This document shows, one piece after another, positions 1-7,410 of a stretch of DNA of 42,803 bases. The stretch is from Spirochaetaceae bacterium (GTDB lineage Bacteria; Spirochaetota; Spirochaetia; SZUA-6; Bin103): the NCBI GenBank assembly GCA_026710565.1, contig JAPOQV010000181.1, positions 1 to 42,803 of the forward strand, in the 5' to 3' direction. A program made the position numbers and the translations under genes. Position 1 is the stretch's first letter. The number at the start of each line of letters is the position of its first letter. The notes under the pieces were generated by a model. The model saw nothing but the letters and a program-made list of their open reading frames with translations, had not been told where the DNA came from and made no database searches.

Positions 1-98
1 AGGGTGCCGGTCTGACGCAGCAGCTCGCGATCGGAGAGCGCGCCGACGGTGGAGGTGATGGCGGGGAGGACGGGGCCGTCAAGAGTGGCGGTATCCAT
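1..98 (-). CDS. Truncated N-terminus of an unidentified protein (edge of window)
   Basis: Only the first 32 codons lie in the window; the rest runs off the left edge. The reading begins MDTATLDGP and contains LSDRELLRQT. This loosely recalls the N-terminal part of some bacterial HNH-endonuclease-type proteins, which often begin with a segment like LSDxELL, but the match is too short to assign. The start is supported by a TATATT hexamer that ends 6 nt before the ATG, the spacing seen at many other first genes here. No Shine-Dalgarno sequence precedes it. The function is not determined. Confidence 0.45.
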   Translation of the reverse strand, partial: MDTATLDGPVLPAITSTVGALSDRELLRQTGT

Positions 99-104
99 GG
101 AGTA

Positions 105-110
105 AATATA
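105..110 (-). promoter_or_regulatory. -10 element, leaderless type
   Basis: TATATT on the minus strand, 6 nt before the ATG at 98. It sits in an AT-rich pocket between two CCATGG hexamers. No -35 is obvious. Confidence 0.5.
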
Positions 111-326
111 ACCATGGTTTTCAGATAGACCTTCACGAGCAGTCCGGGACGGGCATCTGTTCGGCGTTCATCGCGCGCTGAAGGGGGTGCGGCGCGGCCG
201 AACGGGTGCGCGAGCTTCCGGGAGGCCGGAAGGGGCCTGTACGTGCGCTGGCGTGCCACCTCGCAGGCGCACATTGCCGTCAAGACCCTGAGGCACGATT
301 TCTCGACCTTTTACGGTGCGCTCGTT

Positions 327-460
327 GCCGAATGGCAGTTCGAGCTTACGGGCACGCGCGGGCGGCTGCACGCCCTGGCCGACGCCGGGAGGTCACGTTC
401 CACGAGCTGCACGCCTCCACCCTGGAAGGCCGCGGCGCGGAGCCGGCACGGCTGATCTTC
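327..460 (+). pseudogene. Frameshifted partial duplicate of the Gfo/Idh/MocA oxidoreductase gene
   Basis: This stretch is nearly identical to 2118-2252 inside the intact oxidoreductase gene, with only scattered substitutions. It encodes AEWQFELTGTRGRLH in one frame. After a missing base around 390-393 (GCCGGGAGG here, GCCCAGGAGG in the intact gene) it continues as EVTFHELHASTLEGRG in another frame. Similarity stops abruptly on both sides: upstream bases do not match the oxidoreductase, and downstream the sequence runs directly into the FG-GAP fragment on the other strand. It has no start of its own and cannot give a functional enzyme. The likely origin is a local duplication followed by decay, or recombination between two related oxidoreductase genes. 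Confidence 0.85.
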
Positions 461-790
461 AAGATCTGCTCGTAGCGGGTTTCATCAGCACGTCGGTCGC
501 GCGCTCGCCGCCGGACAGGTTCACGAAGGTGAGGCAGTCGGCGGCGTCCTCCGGGTCGACGATCACCTCCAGAATTCCGTCGCCGTCCCAGTCGTGGAGG
601 CCACGTCGTACCCCAGGCGGGCCACCCCCGCCTGCGGCTCGCCCCACTCCCACAGCACCGTGCCGTCGAGCTTGTGGGTGATGACCGACATCACTTCCTG
701 CGACGGGCGGTGCGGGTTGTTGCGCGCGCTCACCAGCTCCGCCTCGCCGTCGCCGTCCAGGAAGCCGGCGACGCTCCACTGCCCGGCCCG
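459..790 (-). pseudogene. Frameshifted FG-GAP/VCBS-like repeat protein fragment
   Basis: Read on the minus strand, the segment from about 785 to 605 encodes SVAGFLDGDGEAELVSARN and, further on, HKLDGTVLWEWGEPQAG. Near 600 the frame changes to LHDWDGDGILEVIVDPED, which continues to a TGA at 459-461. The repeated DxDGDGxxE pattern is the calcium-binding signature of FG-GAP/VCBS beta-propeller blades, usually found in secreted or surface proteins, including some polysaccharide lyases. One base appears to be missing at the frame change, and no start codon, signal peptide or complete propeller is present. It is best read as the decayed end of a larger gene whose remainder has been lost. Confidence 0.7.
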
Positions 791-812
791 GCATCGATTG
801 CCTTGACATCCG

Positions 813-1334
813 CTACTCCCGGAACCAGGCGGTAAGAGCGAGCGTCTCTCTGCGGCGGGCTACGCTGCGCACGGAGGCCGGAAACCAAGCCAGCTCGCGG
901 CCGTTACCGTCAGGCGTCCGCGCCGAGCGGGCGCGAACACCGCGTAGCCGCTCGGCTCTCACCCGTGCACCGATCGGCTGGCAGCGAGCGTGCGGCACCA
1001 ACGAGCCGTCGTGTTCGATCGGGTAGGTGCCGGGCAGACCCGCTGCTCGAAGGCCGGCCTGGGAGCAGACATCACACACGATCTGGCCGCGGGGCAGGTA
1101 GCAGCCGACCAGCACCGGACCGGTATCGTCTCGGAGGTCTTCCGGCTCATAGGGCCAAGCGGCGATGAACGCACGGAGATTCGCTCGCGCCGTTGCCAGA
1201 TCCTGGTTGAGGTAGAGCGCCGGATAGCTGTCCGGCGGGTTCCATCGTCCGCCGTGTCGCTTGGCGAATCCGGGATCGAGTGGATCGGCCCAGGCCGGAT
1301 CGGCGACCCGCCACCACTCGTGGCCGGTCGTGAT
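813..1334 (-). CDS. RES domain protein (NAD+-degrading toxin family), start codon not recognisable
   Basis: The reading HEWWRVADPAWADPLDPGF, then GGRWNPPDSYPALYLNQD and ELAWFPASVRS, is typical of RES-domain proteins. Characterised members are toxins that degrade NAD+ and are paired with Xre-type antitoxins. The domain looks full length, from the conserved arginine region near the N-terminus to the final WF motif, and ends with TAG at 813-815. No ATG, GTG or TTG lies in frame just upstream of the domain; the frame stays open back through the divergent oxidoreductase gene. The coordinate given begins at an ATC codon and is arbitrary. Either a non-standard start is used or the 5' end was lost, making it a pseudogene. 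No antitoxin gene is adjacent. Confidence 0.65.
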   Translation of the reverse strand: MTTGHEWWRVADPAWADPLDPGFAKRHGGRWNPPDSYPALYLNQDLATARANLRAFIAAWPYEPEDLRDDTGPVLVGCYLPRGQIVCDVCSQAGLRAAGLPGTYPIEHDGSLVPHARCQPIGARVRAERLRGVRARSARTPDGNGRELAWFPASVRSVARRRETLALTAWFRE

Positions 1335-1388
1335 CGATGGAGGCGACGACCGGCTGCGGGCGCGGTAGGGTGATTCCGGATCGTGGAC

Positions 1389-1394
1389 GGAGGT
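1389..1394 (+). promoter_or_regulatory. Shine-Dalgarno deciding the start of the oxidoreductase gene
   Basis: GGAGGT lies 6 nt before the ATG at 1401. It favours that ATG over the in-frame GTG at 1383, which lies upstream of the ribosome site. Confidence 0.6.
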
Positions 1395-1400
1395 GAGACC

Positions 1401-2525
1401 ATGAACGGACGCTGCCGAGCCGTGGTGATCGGACTGGGTCGGATGGGGAGCACCATCGACGACGAGCGCGGGAAGTGGGCGCACCACCTGAACCCGACCG
1501 CCCATACCCCGTGCTACCGGGCGGTCGGCATCGAGGTCGCGGCCGGCGCCGACCCCCACGAGGGGCAGCGAGACGCCTACCGTGCCAAGTGGGGAGGGGA
1601 GACGCTCTACGCCGACTACCGCGAGATGATGGAGCGCGAGCGCCCCGACCTGGTGAGCATCTGCACGTCGGCCCGGCCCCGCGCCCGCGTGTTGCTCGAC
1701 GTCGTGGAGATCGGTGCCGCGCGCGGCCTCAAGGCGATCTGGGCGGAGAAGCCGCTGGCCATCTCGCTGGAAGAGGGTGACCGGATGGTGGCCGCCTGCC
1801 GGGACGCTGGCATCGTCCTGGCGGTGGGCTGCTCCCGCAACTGGTCGGCCCCCTACGATCGCATGCGCGAGTTGGTGGACGCCGGCGAGCTCGGCGACCT
1901 GCTGCAGATCGTCAGCCAGGGCTTCGCGTACATCTCGCACAACGGGAGCCACCTGCTGGCCCTCACCAACCGGCTGGTCGGCGGGAGAGTGCGGTGGGCC
2001 TTCGGCCACATGGAATCGGACGAGAGTGCGGCCGGCGACGACGACCTGCCGGGCAACGGCTACCTGCACTACGACAACGGCGCGCAGGGGTTGGTGCGCA
2101 TGCTGCCGTGCGGAGCGGCCGAATGGCAGTTCGAGCTTACGGGGACGCGCGGGCGGCTGCACGCCCTGGCCGACGCCCAGGAGGTCACGTTCCACAAGCT
2201 GCACGCCTCCACCCTGGAGGGCCGCGGCGAGGAGCCGGCGCGGCTGATCTTCCCGCCGCCGCCGTCGGTCGAGAGCCCCAACACGCGCACCGTGCGCGAC
2301 CTGCTCGCCTGCATCGAGACCGGCAAGGAGCCCAACTGCTCGGGCGCCGACGCCCTGCACGCGCTGGAGACCGCCATGGCCATGCGCGAATCTCACCGGC
2401 GCGGCGGCGTCCGGGTGGAGTTGCCGCTGGCCGATCGATCCCTGCGCATCTTCTCGCGGGAGACCGCCGGGGACTCCGAGCCGGCCGCGGTGCGCGCGGC
2501 GCGGCGCCGGGCGGGCGGCGGTTAG
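1401..2525 (+). CDS. Gfo/Idh/MocA family NAD(P)-dependent oxidoreductase
   Basis: The N-terminal Rossmann fold begins AVVIGLGRMGSTI, giving the GxGxxG dinucleotide site. The family signature AEKPLA follows near residue 115; its lysine is the usual catalytic or structural lysine of the family. The C-terminal half forms the alpha/beta substrate domain. Members oxidise or reduce sugars, inositols or related polyols, and the substrate cannot be told from sequence. Length (374 aa) is normal. The start is the ATG with a good GGAGGT ribosome site. The gene stands alone and runs convergently into the AAA/PD-(D/E)XK gene, the two stop codons overlapping. A decayed copy of residues near 240-285 lies 1.8 kb upstream. 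Confidence 0.88.
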   Translation: MNGRCRAVVIGLGRMGSTIDDERGKWAHHLNPTAHTPCYRAVGIEVAAGADPHEGQRDAYRAKWGGETLYADYREMMERERPDLVSICTSARPRARVLLDVVEIGAARGLKAIWAEKPLAISLEEGDRMVAACRDAGIVLAVGCSRNWSAPYDRMRELVDAGELGDLLQIVSQGFAYISHNGSHLLALTNRLVGGRVRWAFGHMESDESAAGDDDLPGNGYLHYDNGAQGLVRMLPCGAAEWQFELTGTRGRLHALADAQEVTFHKLHASTLEGRGEEPARLIFPPPPSVESPNTRTVRDLLACIETGKEPNCSGADALHALETAMAMRESHRRGGVRVELPLADRSLRIFSRETAGDSEPAAVRAARRRAGGG

Positions 2526-4288
2526 ATCGTCACCTCCTCGGCGTGCGCCAGCTCCCAGCCTCGGAATACCAGCGCCACGCCTCTGAACACCGCGTCCGGG
2601 TACCGGCGCGCCAGCCGACCGTCGGTCAGATAGCGGCGCAACTGCGCAACCGCCTCGGCCGCGTTCGCGGGCACCTCCGCTTCCGCCGCGTCGCGGCGCA
2701 CGTACTTGAGCTCGATCACGAAGCCGTTTCGCATGCCCGGATAGCGCGCCGAGAGGGGCGCCAGCACCATGTCCGCGTAGCCCTTCGCCAGCTCCATCTC
2801 GGAATGGAACACGAAGTAGCCGGACGCGCTCAGGTAGGCCGCCAGAAAGCCCTGCACCACCTTCTCGCCGTGCAGGTAGTCGCGTACGCCGGTCTGCTCC
2901 GCCACTGCCGTGCCCAGCCGCTCGAACGCCGGCCGCCAGTCTCCCGCCAGCGCCATCCGCCGCGTGAGCCGGTCGAACTCCACCAGGTCCAGCGAGAACA
3001 CGCCCACGTCCCGGTAGGCTTCGCGCAGGTAGCCGTACATCAGCCGCCGCACCGTCTGGTTCGGAATGCCGAGCCGCGGCACGCCGGCGGCCGCTCCGCG
3101 GATGCTCAGCAGGCCGAAGTAGTGCATCAGCGACAGGAAGTTCTCGCGTTGGTCGAGCCGTTCCTGCGGAAAGCTCGTTGCGATCGGGCTGTCCGCCTGC
3201 CCTTCGGCGATCACGTGGCGCAGCAGGTCGAAGTTGCCGTTCAACCGGCGCCCGGTGAGCAGCAGGTGGCGCAGCTTGCCGTAGTCGATGCGCACGTTGT
3301 CGTCGATCAGATTGTCCGGCCCCGGTCTGTTGGGCACCGAGTGCTTGAGGTAATAGAGCACCATGCCGGTGTTGTAGACGACGTGCCCGGCGGCTTGCGC
3401 GAACCGGTAGCCGTCGTACCACTCGCGCATCGTGCCCATCGCCGTCTCCACGTCCTGGTCGAACACGTCCAGGTTCCGGTACGTGTCCAGCATGCGCCGG
3501 ACCTCGTCCTCGGTGAAGCCGAGCATTTCGTTGAACTCGGGCCGGAGGCTCAGGTTGGCGCCGATGTTGAAGCCGCTGGTCACGTCGTCCATGGTGATCG
3601 GCGAGACTCCGGTGACGAACAGCCGCTCCACGCTGCCGTTCTCGGTGCCCGCCTTGAGCGTGGCGAAGAAGTTGCGAAAGAAGCCGCCGCCGTGCGTGAG
3701 CGCGTCGTAGGCGTCCGGCCCGCTGTGCGCCAGGATCGTATTCGCGAAGTTGTCGTACTCGTCGATCAGCACGTAGAGCGGGATGTCATGCCTGCCGGCG
3801 TGCAGGAACAGTGCGTTGAGGCGTCCGTTGACGCTCGACGGCGACCGGATGCGTTCCAGCGCCGGACCCGGGAACAGATCCGGATTGCGCTCCAGCGCAT
3901 CCAGCATCTGCATGGCGCAGTACTCCTCGAACTCCCGCTCCAGTGTCTCCACGGCGTCGTTGAAGGCGGAGAAGTTGAAGCGAAGCACGACGTACCGGCT
4001 GCGGTTCGGCGTGGGGTCGCGGCCGATGTCCGTACCGCCGAACAGCTCCGCGAAGTCGTCGGCCTGATTGCGGTCATAGTAGCTCTCCATCATCGACAGC
4101 CAGCAGGTCTTGCCGAAGCGCCGCGGGCGGATGAAGAACACGAACCGCTCCTGCTCCAGCGAGCGCAGGAAGCGCGTCTTGTCGACGTACAGGCAGCCTT
4201 CCCGGCGAATGCCCCTGAAGTAGGCGAGCCCGTAGGGGATCGCGGGGAATCGCGCGAGATCGCGGGACGCCGCATCGGACGCGGACAT
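2522..4288 (-). CDS. AAA-ATPase-like / PD-(D/E)XK nuclease superfamily protein
   Basis: The protein has 588 aa. The N-terminus (LAYFRGIRREGCLYVDKT, then FIRPRRFGKT) matches the AAA-ATPase_like domain, with RPRRFGKT as the P-loop near residue 58. LYVLIDEYDNF near residue 175 is the Walker B region. Near the C-terminus, GYADMVLAP and FVIELKY form the D...ExK core of the PD-(D/E)XK_9 nuclease-like domain. Proteins of this architecture are widespread in multiple copies in anaerobes, spirochaetes and Bacteroidetes. Their role is not established; a mobile or defence-related function is often suspected. The ATG lies 6 nt after a TAGCAT hexamer, so the mRNA is probably leaderless. The gene is complete. 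Confidence 0.88.
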   Translation of the reverse strand: MSASDAASRDLARFPAIPYGLAYFRGIRREGCLYVDKTRFLRSLEQERFVFFIRPRRFGKTCWLSMMESYYDRNQADDFAELFGGTDIGRDPTPNRSRYVVLRFNFSAFNDAVETLEREFEEYCAMQMLDALERNPDLFPGPALERIRSPSSVNGRLNALFLHAGRHDIPLYVLIDEYDNFANTILAHSGPDAYDALTHGGGFFRNFFATLKAGTENGSVERLFVTGVSPITMDDVTSGFNIGANLSLRPEFNEMLGFTEDEVRRMLDTYRNLDVFDQDVETAMGTMREWYDGYRFAQAAGHVVYNTGMVLYYLKHSVPNRPGPDNLIDDNVRIDYGKLRHLLLTGRRLNGNFDLLRHVIAEGQADSPIATSFPQERLDQRENFLSLMHYFGLLSIRGAAAGVPRLGIPNQTVRRLMYGYLREAYRDVGVFSLDLVEFDRLTRRMALAGDWRPAFERLGTAVAEQTGVRDYLHGEKVVQGFLAAYLSASGYFVFHSEMELAKGYADMVLAPLSARYPGMRNGFVIELKYVRRDAAEAEVPANAAEAVAQLRRYLTDGRLARRYPDAVFRGVALVFRGWELAHAEEVTI

Positions 4289-4294
4289 GCGAGC

Positions 4295-4300
4295 ATGCTA
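4295..4300 (-). promoter_or_regulatory. -10 element, leaderless type
   Basis: TAGCAT on the minus strand, 6 nt before the ATG at 4288 of the AAA/PD-(D/E)XK gene. Confidence 0.45.
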
Positions 4301-4382
4301 TCAAACGCACGGGAAGCATCGTGACCGAGCGCGCCTGCGGTGCCGGCTCGGCGGACTCCTTGCCTGCGCCGCGCGCCGACGG

Positions 4383-4388
4383 TAGGTT
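4383..4388 (+). promoter_or_regulatory. -10 element, leaderless type (hemB)
   Basis: TAGGTT, 6 nt before the GTG start of hemB at 4395. There is no Shine-Dalgarno sequence. Confidence 0.4.
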
Positions 4389-4394
4389 GAGCCG

Positions 4395-5405
4395 GTGGGG
4401 TCCCTGACGCTCACGAGCCGGCCGCGCCGCAACCGGCGGAACGAGGGCATCCGCCGTCTGGTGCGGCAGACGGCAGTGCGGCCGGCTGACCTGGTGCTGC
4501 CGCTGTTCGTGGTCGAGGGTGCCGGTATCCGCGACCCGATCGAGGCGATGCCGGGCCGCCATCGTCTGTCGGTCGACACCCTGCTCGCGGAAGCGGGCGA
4601 GGCATTCGCCGCCGGCGTCCCGGCGGTGGCGCTGTTCCCGGCCGTGCCGGACGAACGGAAGGACCCGCGGGCGATCGAGGCGATGAACCCGGAGGGCCTG
4701 GTACCGCAGGCGGTGCGCGCCCTCAAGGACGCGCATCCGGAGTTGCTGGTGATCACCGACGTGGCGATGGACCCGTACTCCAGCGACGGCCACGACGGGC
4801 TGGTGATCGACGGCAGCATCGACAATGACCGGACCCTGCCGATCCTGGCCGACATGGCCCTGTGCCACGCGCAAGCGGGCGCCGACCTGGTGGCGCCGTC
4901 CGACATGATGGACGGACGGATCGGCTACATCCGCGACGCGCTGGATCGGGCCGGCCACACCGGGGTCGGGATCCTGGCCTACTCGGCCAAGTACGCCTCC
5001 TGCTTCTACGGTCCGTTCCGGGAGGCGCTGGACTCCGCCCCGCGCGCCGGCGACAAGAAGACCTATCAGGTCGATCCGGCCAACGGCCGCGACGCCCTGC
5101 GGGAGGTGCGCCTGGACGTGGCGGAGGGCGCGGACATCGTCATGGTCAAGCCGGCCATGCCCTACCTGGACGTGGTCGCCGCGGTGCGCAGCGCCGTGGA
5201 CGTGCCGGTGGCCGCCTACCAGGTCTCGGGTGAGTACGCGATGATCAAGTCCGCGGCCGCCGCCGGCTGCATCGACGGCGATCAGGCGATGGTGGAGTCG
5301 ATCACCGCCATCAAGCGGGCCGGCGCCGACCTCGTCCTGACCTACTTCGCGACCGAGATGGCCCTCCGCTGCCGGGACGGACGGCGGGAGCCGGGCGATG
5401 GCTGA
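4395..5405 (+). CDS. hemB: Delta-aminolevulinic acid dehydratase (porphobilinogen synthase)
   Basis: This enzyme condenses two 5-aminolevulinate molecules to porphobilinogen in haem and tetrapyrrole synthesis. The protein (336 aa) shows both active-site lysines: K199 in AYSAKYASCFYGPF and K252 in MVKPAMPYLD. The metal loop reads DVAMDPYSSDGHDG, so the three zinc-binding cysteines of the E. coli type (DxCxCxY) are absent. This is the zinc-independent, magnesium/potassium type of the family. The start is GTG at 4395, preceded by a TAGGTT hexamer. The 3' end overlaps the next gene by 8 nt, so the two are probably translated together. Other haem genes are not nearby. Confidence 0.96.
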   Translation: MGSLTLTSRPRRNRRNEGIRRLVRQTAVRPADLVLPLFVVEGAGIRDPIEAMPGRHRLSVDTLLAEAGEAFAAGVPAVALFPAVPDERKDPRAIEAMNPEGLVPQAVRALKDAHPELLVITDVAMDPYSSDGHDGLVIDGSIDNDRTLPILADMALCHAQAGADLVAPSDMMDGRIGYIRDALDRAGHTGVGILAYSAKYASCFYGPFREALDSAPRAGDKKTYQVDPANGRDALREVRLDVAEGADIVMVKPAMPYLDVVAAVRSAVDVPVAAYQVSGEYAMIKSAAAAGCIDGDQAMVESITAIKRAGADLVLTYFATEMALRCRDGRREPGDG

Positions 5406-6024
5406 GCAACTCCTGCCGCTGTTCCCGCTCAAGGTCGTGCTGTTCCCCGACACCGCCCTGCCGCTGCACATCTTCGAGGAGCGCTACAAGGAGATGATCG
5501 GCGAGGTGATCGCCGCCAACGGCGAGTTCGGCGTGCTGTGCGCCACCGAGAACACCGTGGCCGACGTGGGTTGTTCCGCCCGCGTGGCCAAGGAGATCAG
5601 CCGCTACGACGACGGCCGCATGGACATCCTGACGATCGGCCGGCGACGCTTTCGGATCGGCCGGTTGCGACGTGACCGGGCGTTTCTGCAAGGCACCGTG
5701 AGCTTCTTCACCGACGATCCGGCCGCCGAGAGCGGGGAGCTCAAGTCCCGCTGCCTGCACCTCTTCCAGGACCTCTACGAGTCGACACCCGGGCACCTGC
5801 CGGTGGCGGAGCTGGAACAGGTCTCGACCGAGGTCGTCTCCTACTACATCTCCTACTACAGCGACCTGCCGCTGGCGAAGAAGCAGAGCCTGCTGGAGCT
5901 CACCAGCGCCGAGCAGCGGCTGCTCGACGCCGAGGAGGCCCTGAAGGAGCGCATGCTGGCGCAGCGCGACGACCGCGAGCGCCGCCGGATCCTGCGCGGG
6001 AACGGCCACTTCCCGCGGAACTAG
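5398..6024 (+). CDS. LON peptidase substrate-binding-domain protein
   Basis: The protein (208 aa) begins LLPLFPLKVVLFPDTALPLH and continues IFEERYKEMI, the hallmark opening of the LON N-terminal (substrate-binding) domain. The AAA and serine-lysine protease domains of Lon are absent, so this is the stand-alone form found in many bacteria. Its job is poorly defined; substrate recognition or an adaptor role is inferred from the domain only. It overlaps the end of hemB by 8 nt, and the pairing implies co-transcription. The C-terminus is charged and helical, rich in Arg and Glu. The start is the ATG inside the hemB 3' end. Confidence 0.88.
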   Translation: MAEQLLPLFPLKVVLFPDTALPLHIFEERYKEMIGEVIAANGEFGVLCATENTVADVGCSARVAKEISRYDDGRMDILTIGRRRFRIGRLRRDRAFLQGTVSFFTDDPAAESGELKSRCLHLFQDLYESTPGHLPVAELEQVSTEVVSYYISYYSDLPLAKKQSLLELTSAEQRLLDAEEALKERMLAQRDDRERRRILRGNGHFPRN

Positions 6025-6032
6025 CGGTTGAC

Positions 6033-6356
6033 CTCGCGTGCGCCTCGGCCTCCGTAAAGTCACCGAGGCGCATCGATTCGGCACGGACGTTGAACGCGCT
6101 GCCACCGGCGATCGTGGCGTTCTCGGAGCTGGAGCGGATGCGGTAGTCGCGTACGTCGCGCACGCCGCACAGCACGATGCTGTGCGGGAAACTCTCGGGA
6201 CGCTGACGCGCATGGCACGCCCCACGTCCTCACGCATCGCCTGCGCGGCCTCGACGTTGACGTACACGCACCGGTAGTCGCCTTCGGCGCCGCTGTTGAG
6301 CAGATCGCACAGCGCGAGGAGGGCGGAGGTCTTGCCAGTCTGCCGGGGGGCGGGTC
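6033..6356 (-). pseudogene. Remnant of an AAA-family ATPase gene with internal deletion
   Basis: On the minus strand the sequence from about 6356 encodes a P-loop, RQTGKTSALLALCDLLNS, then YRCVYVNVEAAQAMREDV. Near 6195-6200 the frame shifts directly to SFPHSIVLCGVRDVRDYRI, followed by GGSAFNVRAESMRLGDFTEA. In related ATPases these two blocks are normally separated by roughly a hundred residues that include the Walker B region, so the middle of the gene has been deleted. The C-terminal part is also missing: the remnant ends beside the stop of the LON-domain gene. It has no start codon and cannot encode a working ATPase. It is distinct from the intact AAA/PD-(D/E)XK gene at 2522-4288. Confidence 0.82.
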
Positions 6357-6378
6357 CCGTTCGGCCAAAACGGCGTGC

Positions 6379-6384
6379 TACCGT
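6379..6384 (+). promoter_or_regulatory. -10 element, leaderless type
   Basis: TACCGT preceded by TGC (extended -10), 5 nt before the ATG at 6390 of the dipeptidase-like gene. Confidence 0.4.
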
Positions 6385-6389
6385 ACGGC

Positions 6390-7409
6390 ATGCCTGCCGA
6401 CGCCATCGCGGATCTGTATCGGCGGTCGACCATCATCGACTCGCTCAACATCAGCAACTGGCACAGCGACAACGTGTTCGCCGACCTCCATGCCGGCGGC
6501 CTGACCGCCACCAGCGCGACGGTGGCCACGTGGGAGGGGTTCGTGGAGACCGCCGACGCGGTGGCCGCCTGGTACGAGCGCTTCCGTGCACGCTCGTCGC
6601 AGATCCGGCCGGTGCGCTCGGTCGCCGACATCCACGCCGCCAAGGCGGAGGGCCGGGTCGGCGTCATCCTGAGCTTCCAGAACGCCACGCCGATCGAGAA
6701 CGACCTGCGCCGGCTGGAGCTGTTCGCGGACCTGGGGGTGCGCGTCATCCAGGTCACCTACCACGAGCAGAACCTGCTGGGAGCCGGCTGCTACGAGGCG
6801 CACGACGCCGGTCTGACCAACTTCGGGCGCGACGCGGTGCGGGAGATGAACCGGCTGGGGATCCTGGCCGACCTGTCGCACGTGGGGCCGCGCACGACCC
6901 TGGACGTGATCGAGCACTCGGAGCGGCCGGTGGCGATCACGCACGCCAACTGCAAGGGCTACTACGACGTGCCGCGCAACAAGACCGACGAGGCGGTGCG
7001 CGCCTGCGCGGCGCGCGGCGGCGTGATCGGCGCCACGGCGATCACGAGCTTCCTGCGTTCGGGCGAGGCGTCGACCCTGGACGACATGGTGGAGGCGATC
7101 GACGACCTGGTGGAGCGCGCCGGCGTCGACCACGTGGGCTTCGGGTCCGACTACACGCAGGACCAGCCGCACGAGTTCTGGCGGTTCATCTCCTCGCAAC
7201 AGGGGACGAAGTTCCCGTCGACGTTCGCGAAGCCCGACGTCGACTACACGGCGATGCAGATGTACCCGAAGGGCCTGGAGACCCCGCGCGAGATGCCCAA
7301 CCTGGCCACGGCCCTGGCCGCGCGCGGCTATGCGCCCGCGGACATCGCCAAGGTGCTGGGCGGCAACTGGCTGCGGCTGTTCGGAGAGGTGTGGGTCGGG
7401 GAGGTGTGA
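6390..7409 (+). CDS. Peptidase M19 (renal/membrane dipeptidase) family protein, metal site incomplete
   Basis: The 339-aa protein matches the M19 TIM barrel from end to end: ILADLSHVGPRTTLDVI (H164), AITHANCKGYYD (H185) and VGFGSDYTQD near the C-terminus. Classical members use a binuclear zinc site to hydrolyse dipeptides. Three of the usual ligands are replaced. The HxD motif near the N-terminus reads IIDSLNIS (residues 15-22), and the bridging glutamate position reads VILSFQNA (Q97). It may therefore bind one metal or have another activity. The start is the ATG at 6390, after TACCGT; a GTG at 6375 is in frame but overlaps that element. One nt separates it from the aldo/keto reductase gene, suggesting an operon. 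Confidence 0.82.
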   Translation: MPADAIADLYRRSTIIDSLNISNWHSDNVFADLHAGGLTATSATVATWEGFVETADAVAAWYERFRARSSQIRPVRSVADIHAAKAEGRVGVILSFQNATPIENDLRRLELFADLGVRVIQVTYHEQNLLGAGCYEAHDAGLTNFGRDAVREMNRLGILADLSHVGPRTTLDVIEHSERPVAITHANCKGYYDVPRNKTDEAVRACAARGGVIGATAITSFLRSGEASTLDDMVEAIDDLVERAGVDHVGFGSDYTQDQPHEFWRFISSQQGTKFPSTFAKPDVDYTAMQMYPKGLETPREMPNLATALAARGYAPADIAKVLGGNWLRLFGEVWVGEV

Positions 7410-7410
7410 C

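Noticed and set aside
95..117. Two CCATGG hexamers flanking an AT-rich core
   Set aside because: CCATGG is self-complementary and short; the pair is adequately explained by chance around a start codon and its -10 box, and the flanks do not extend the symmetry convincingly.
206..326. Possible transposase fragment before the oxidoreductase duplicate (reads RWRATSQAHIAVKTLRHDF)
   Set aside because: No transposase family could be recognised and no terminal inverted repeats or target duplication were seen; only a short CTTCCGG/CCGGAAG inverted repeat is present near 215-235.
1353..3422. Upstream part of an 869-codon open frame on the minus strand ending in the RES gene
   Set aside because: Upstream of the RES domain it is only the antisense of the oxidoreductase and AAA genes; its translation is low-complexity Arg/Ala/Gly sequence with no family similarity.
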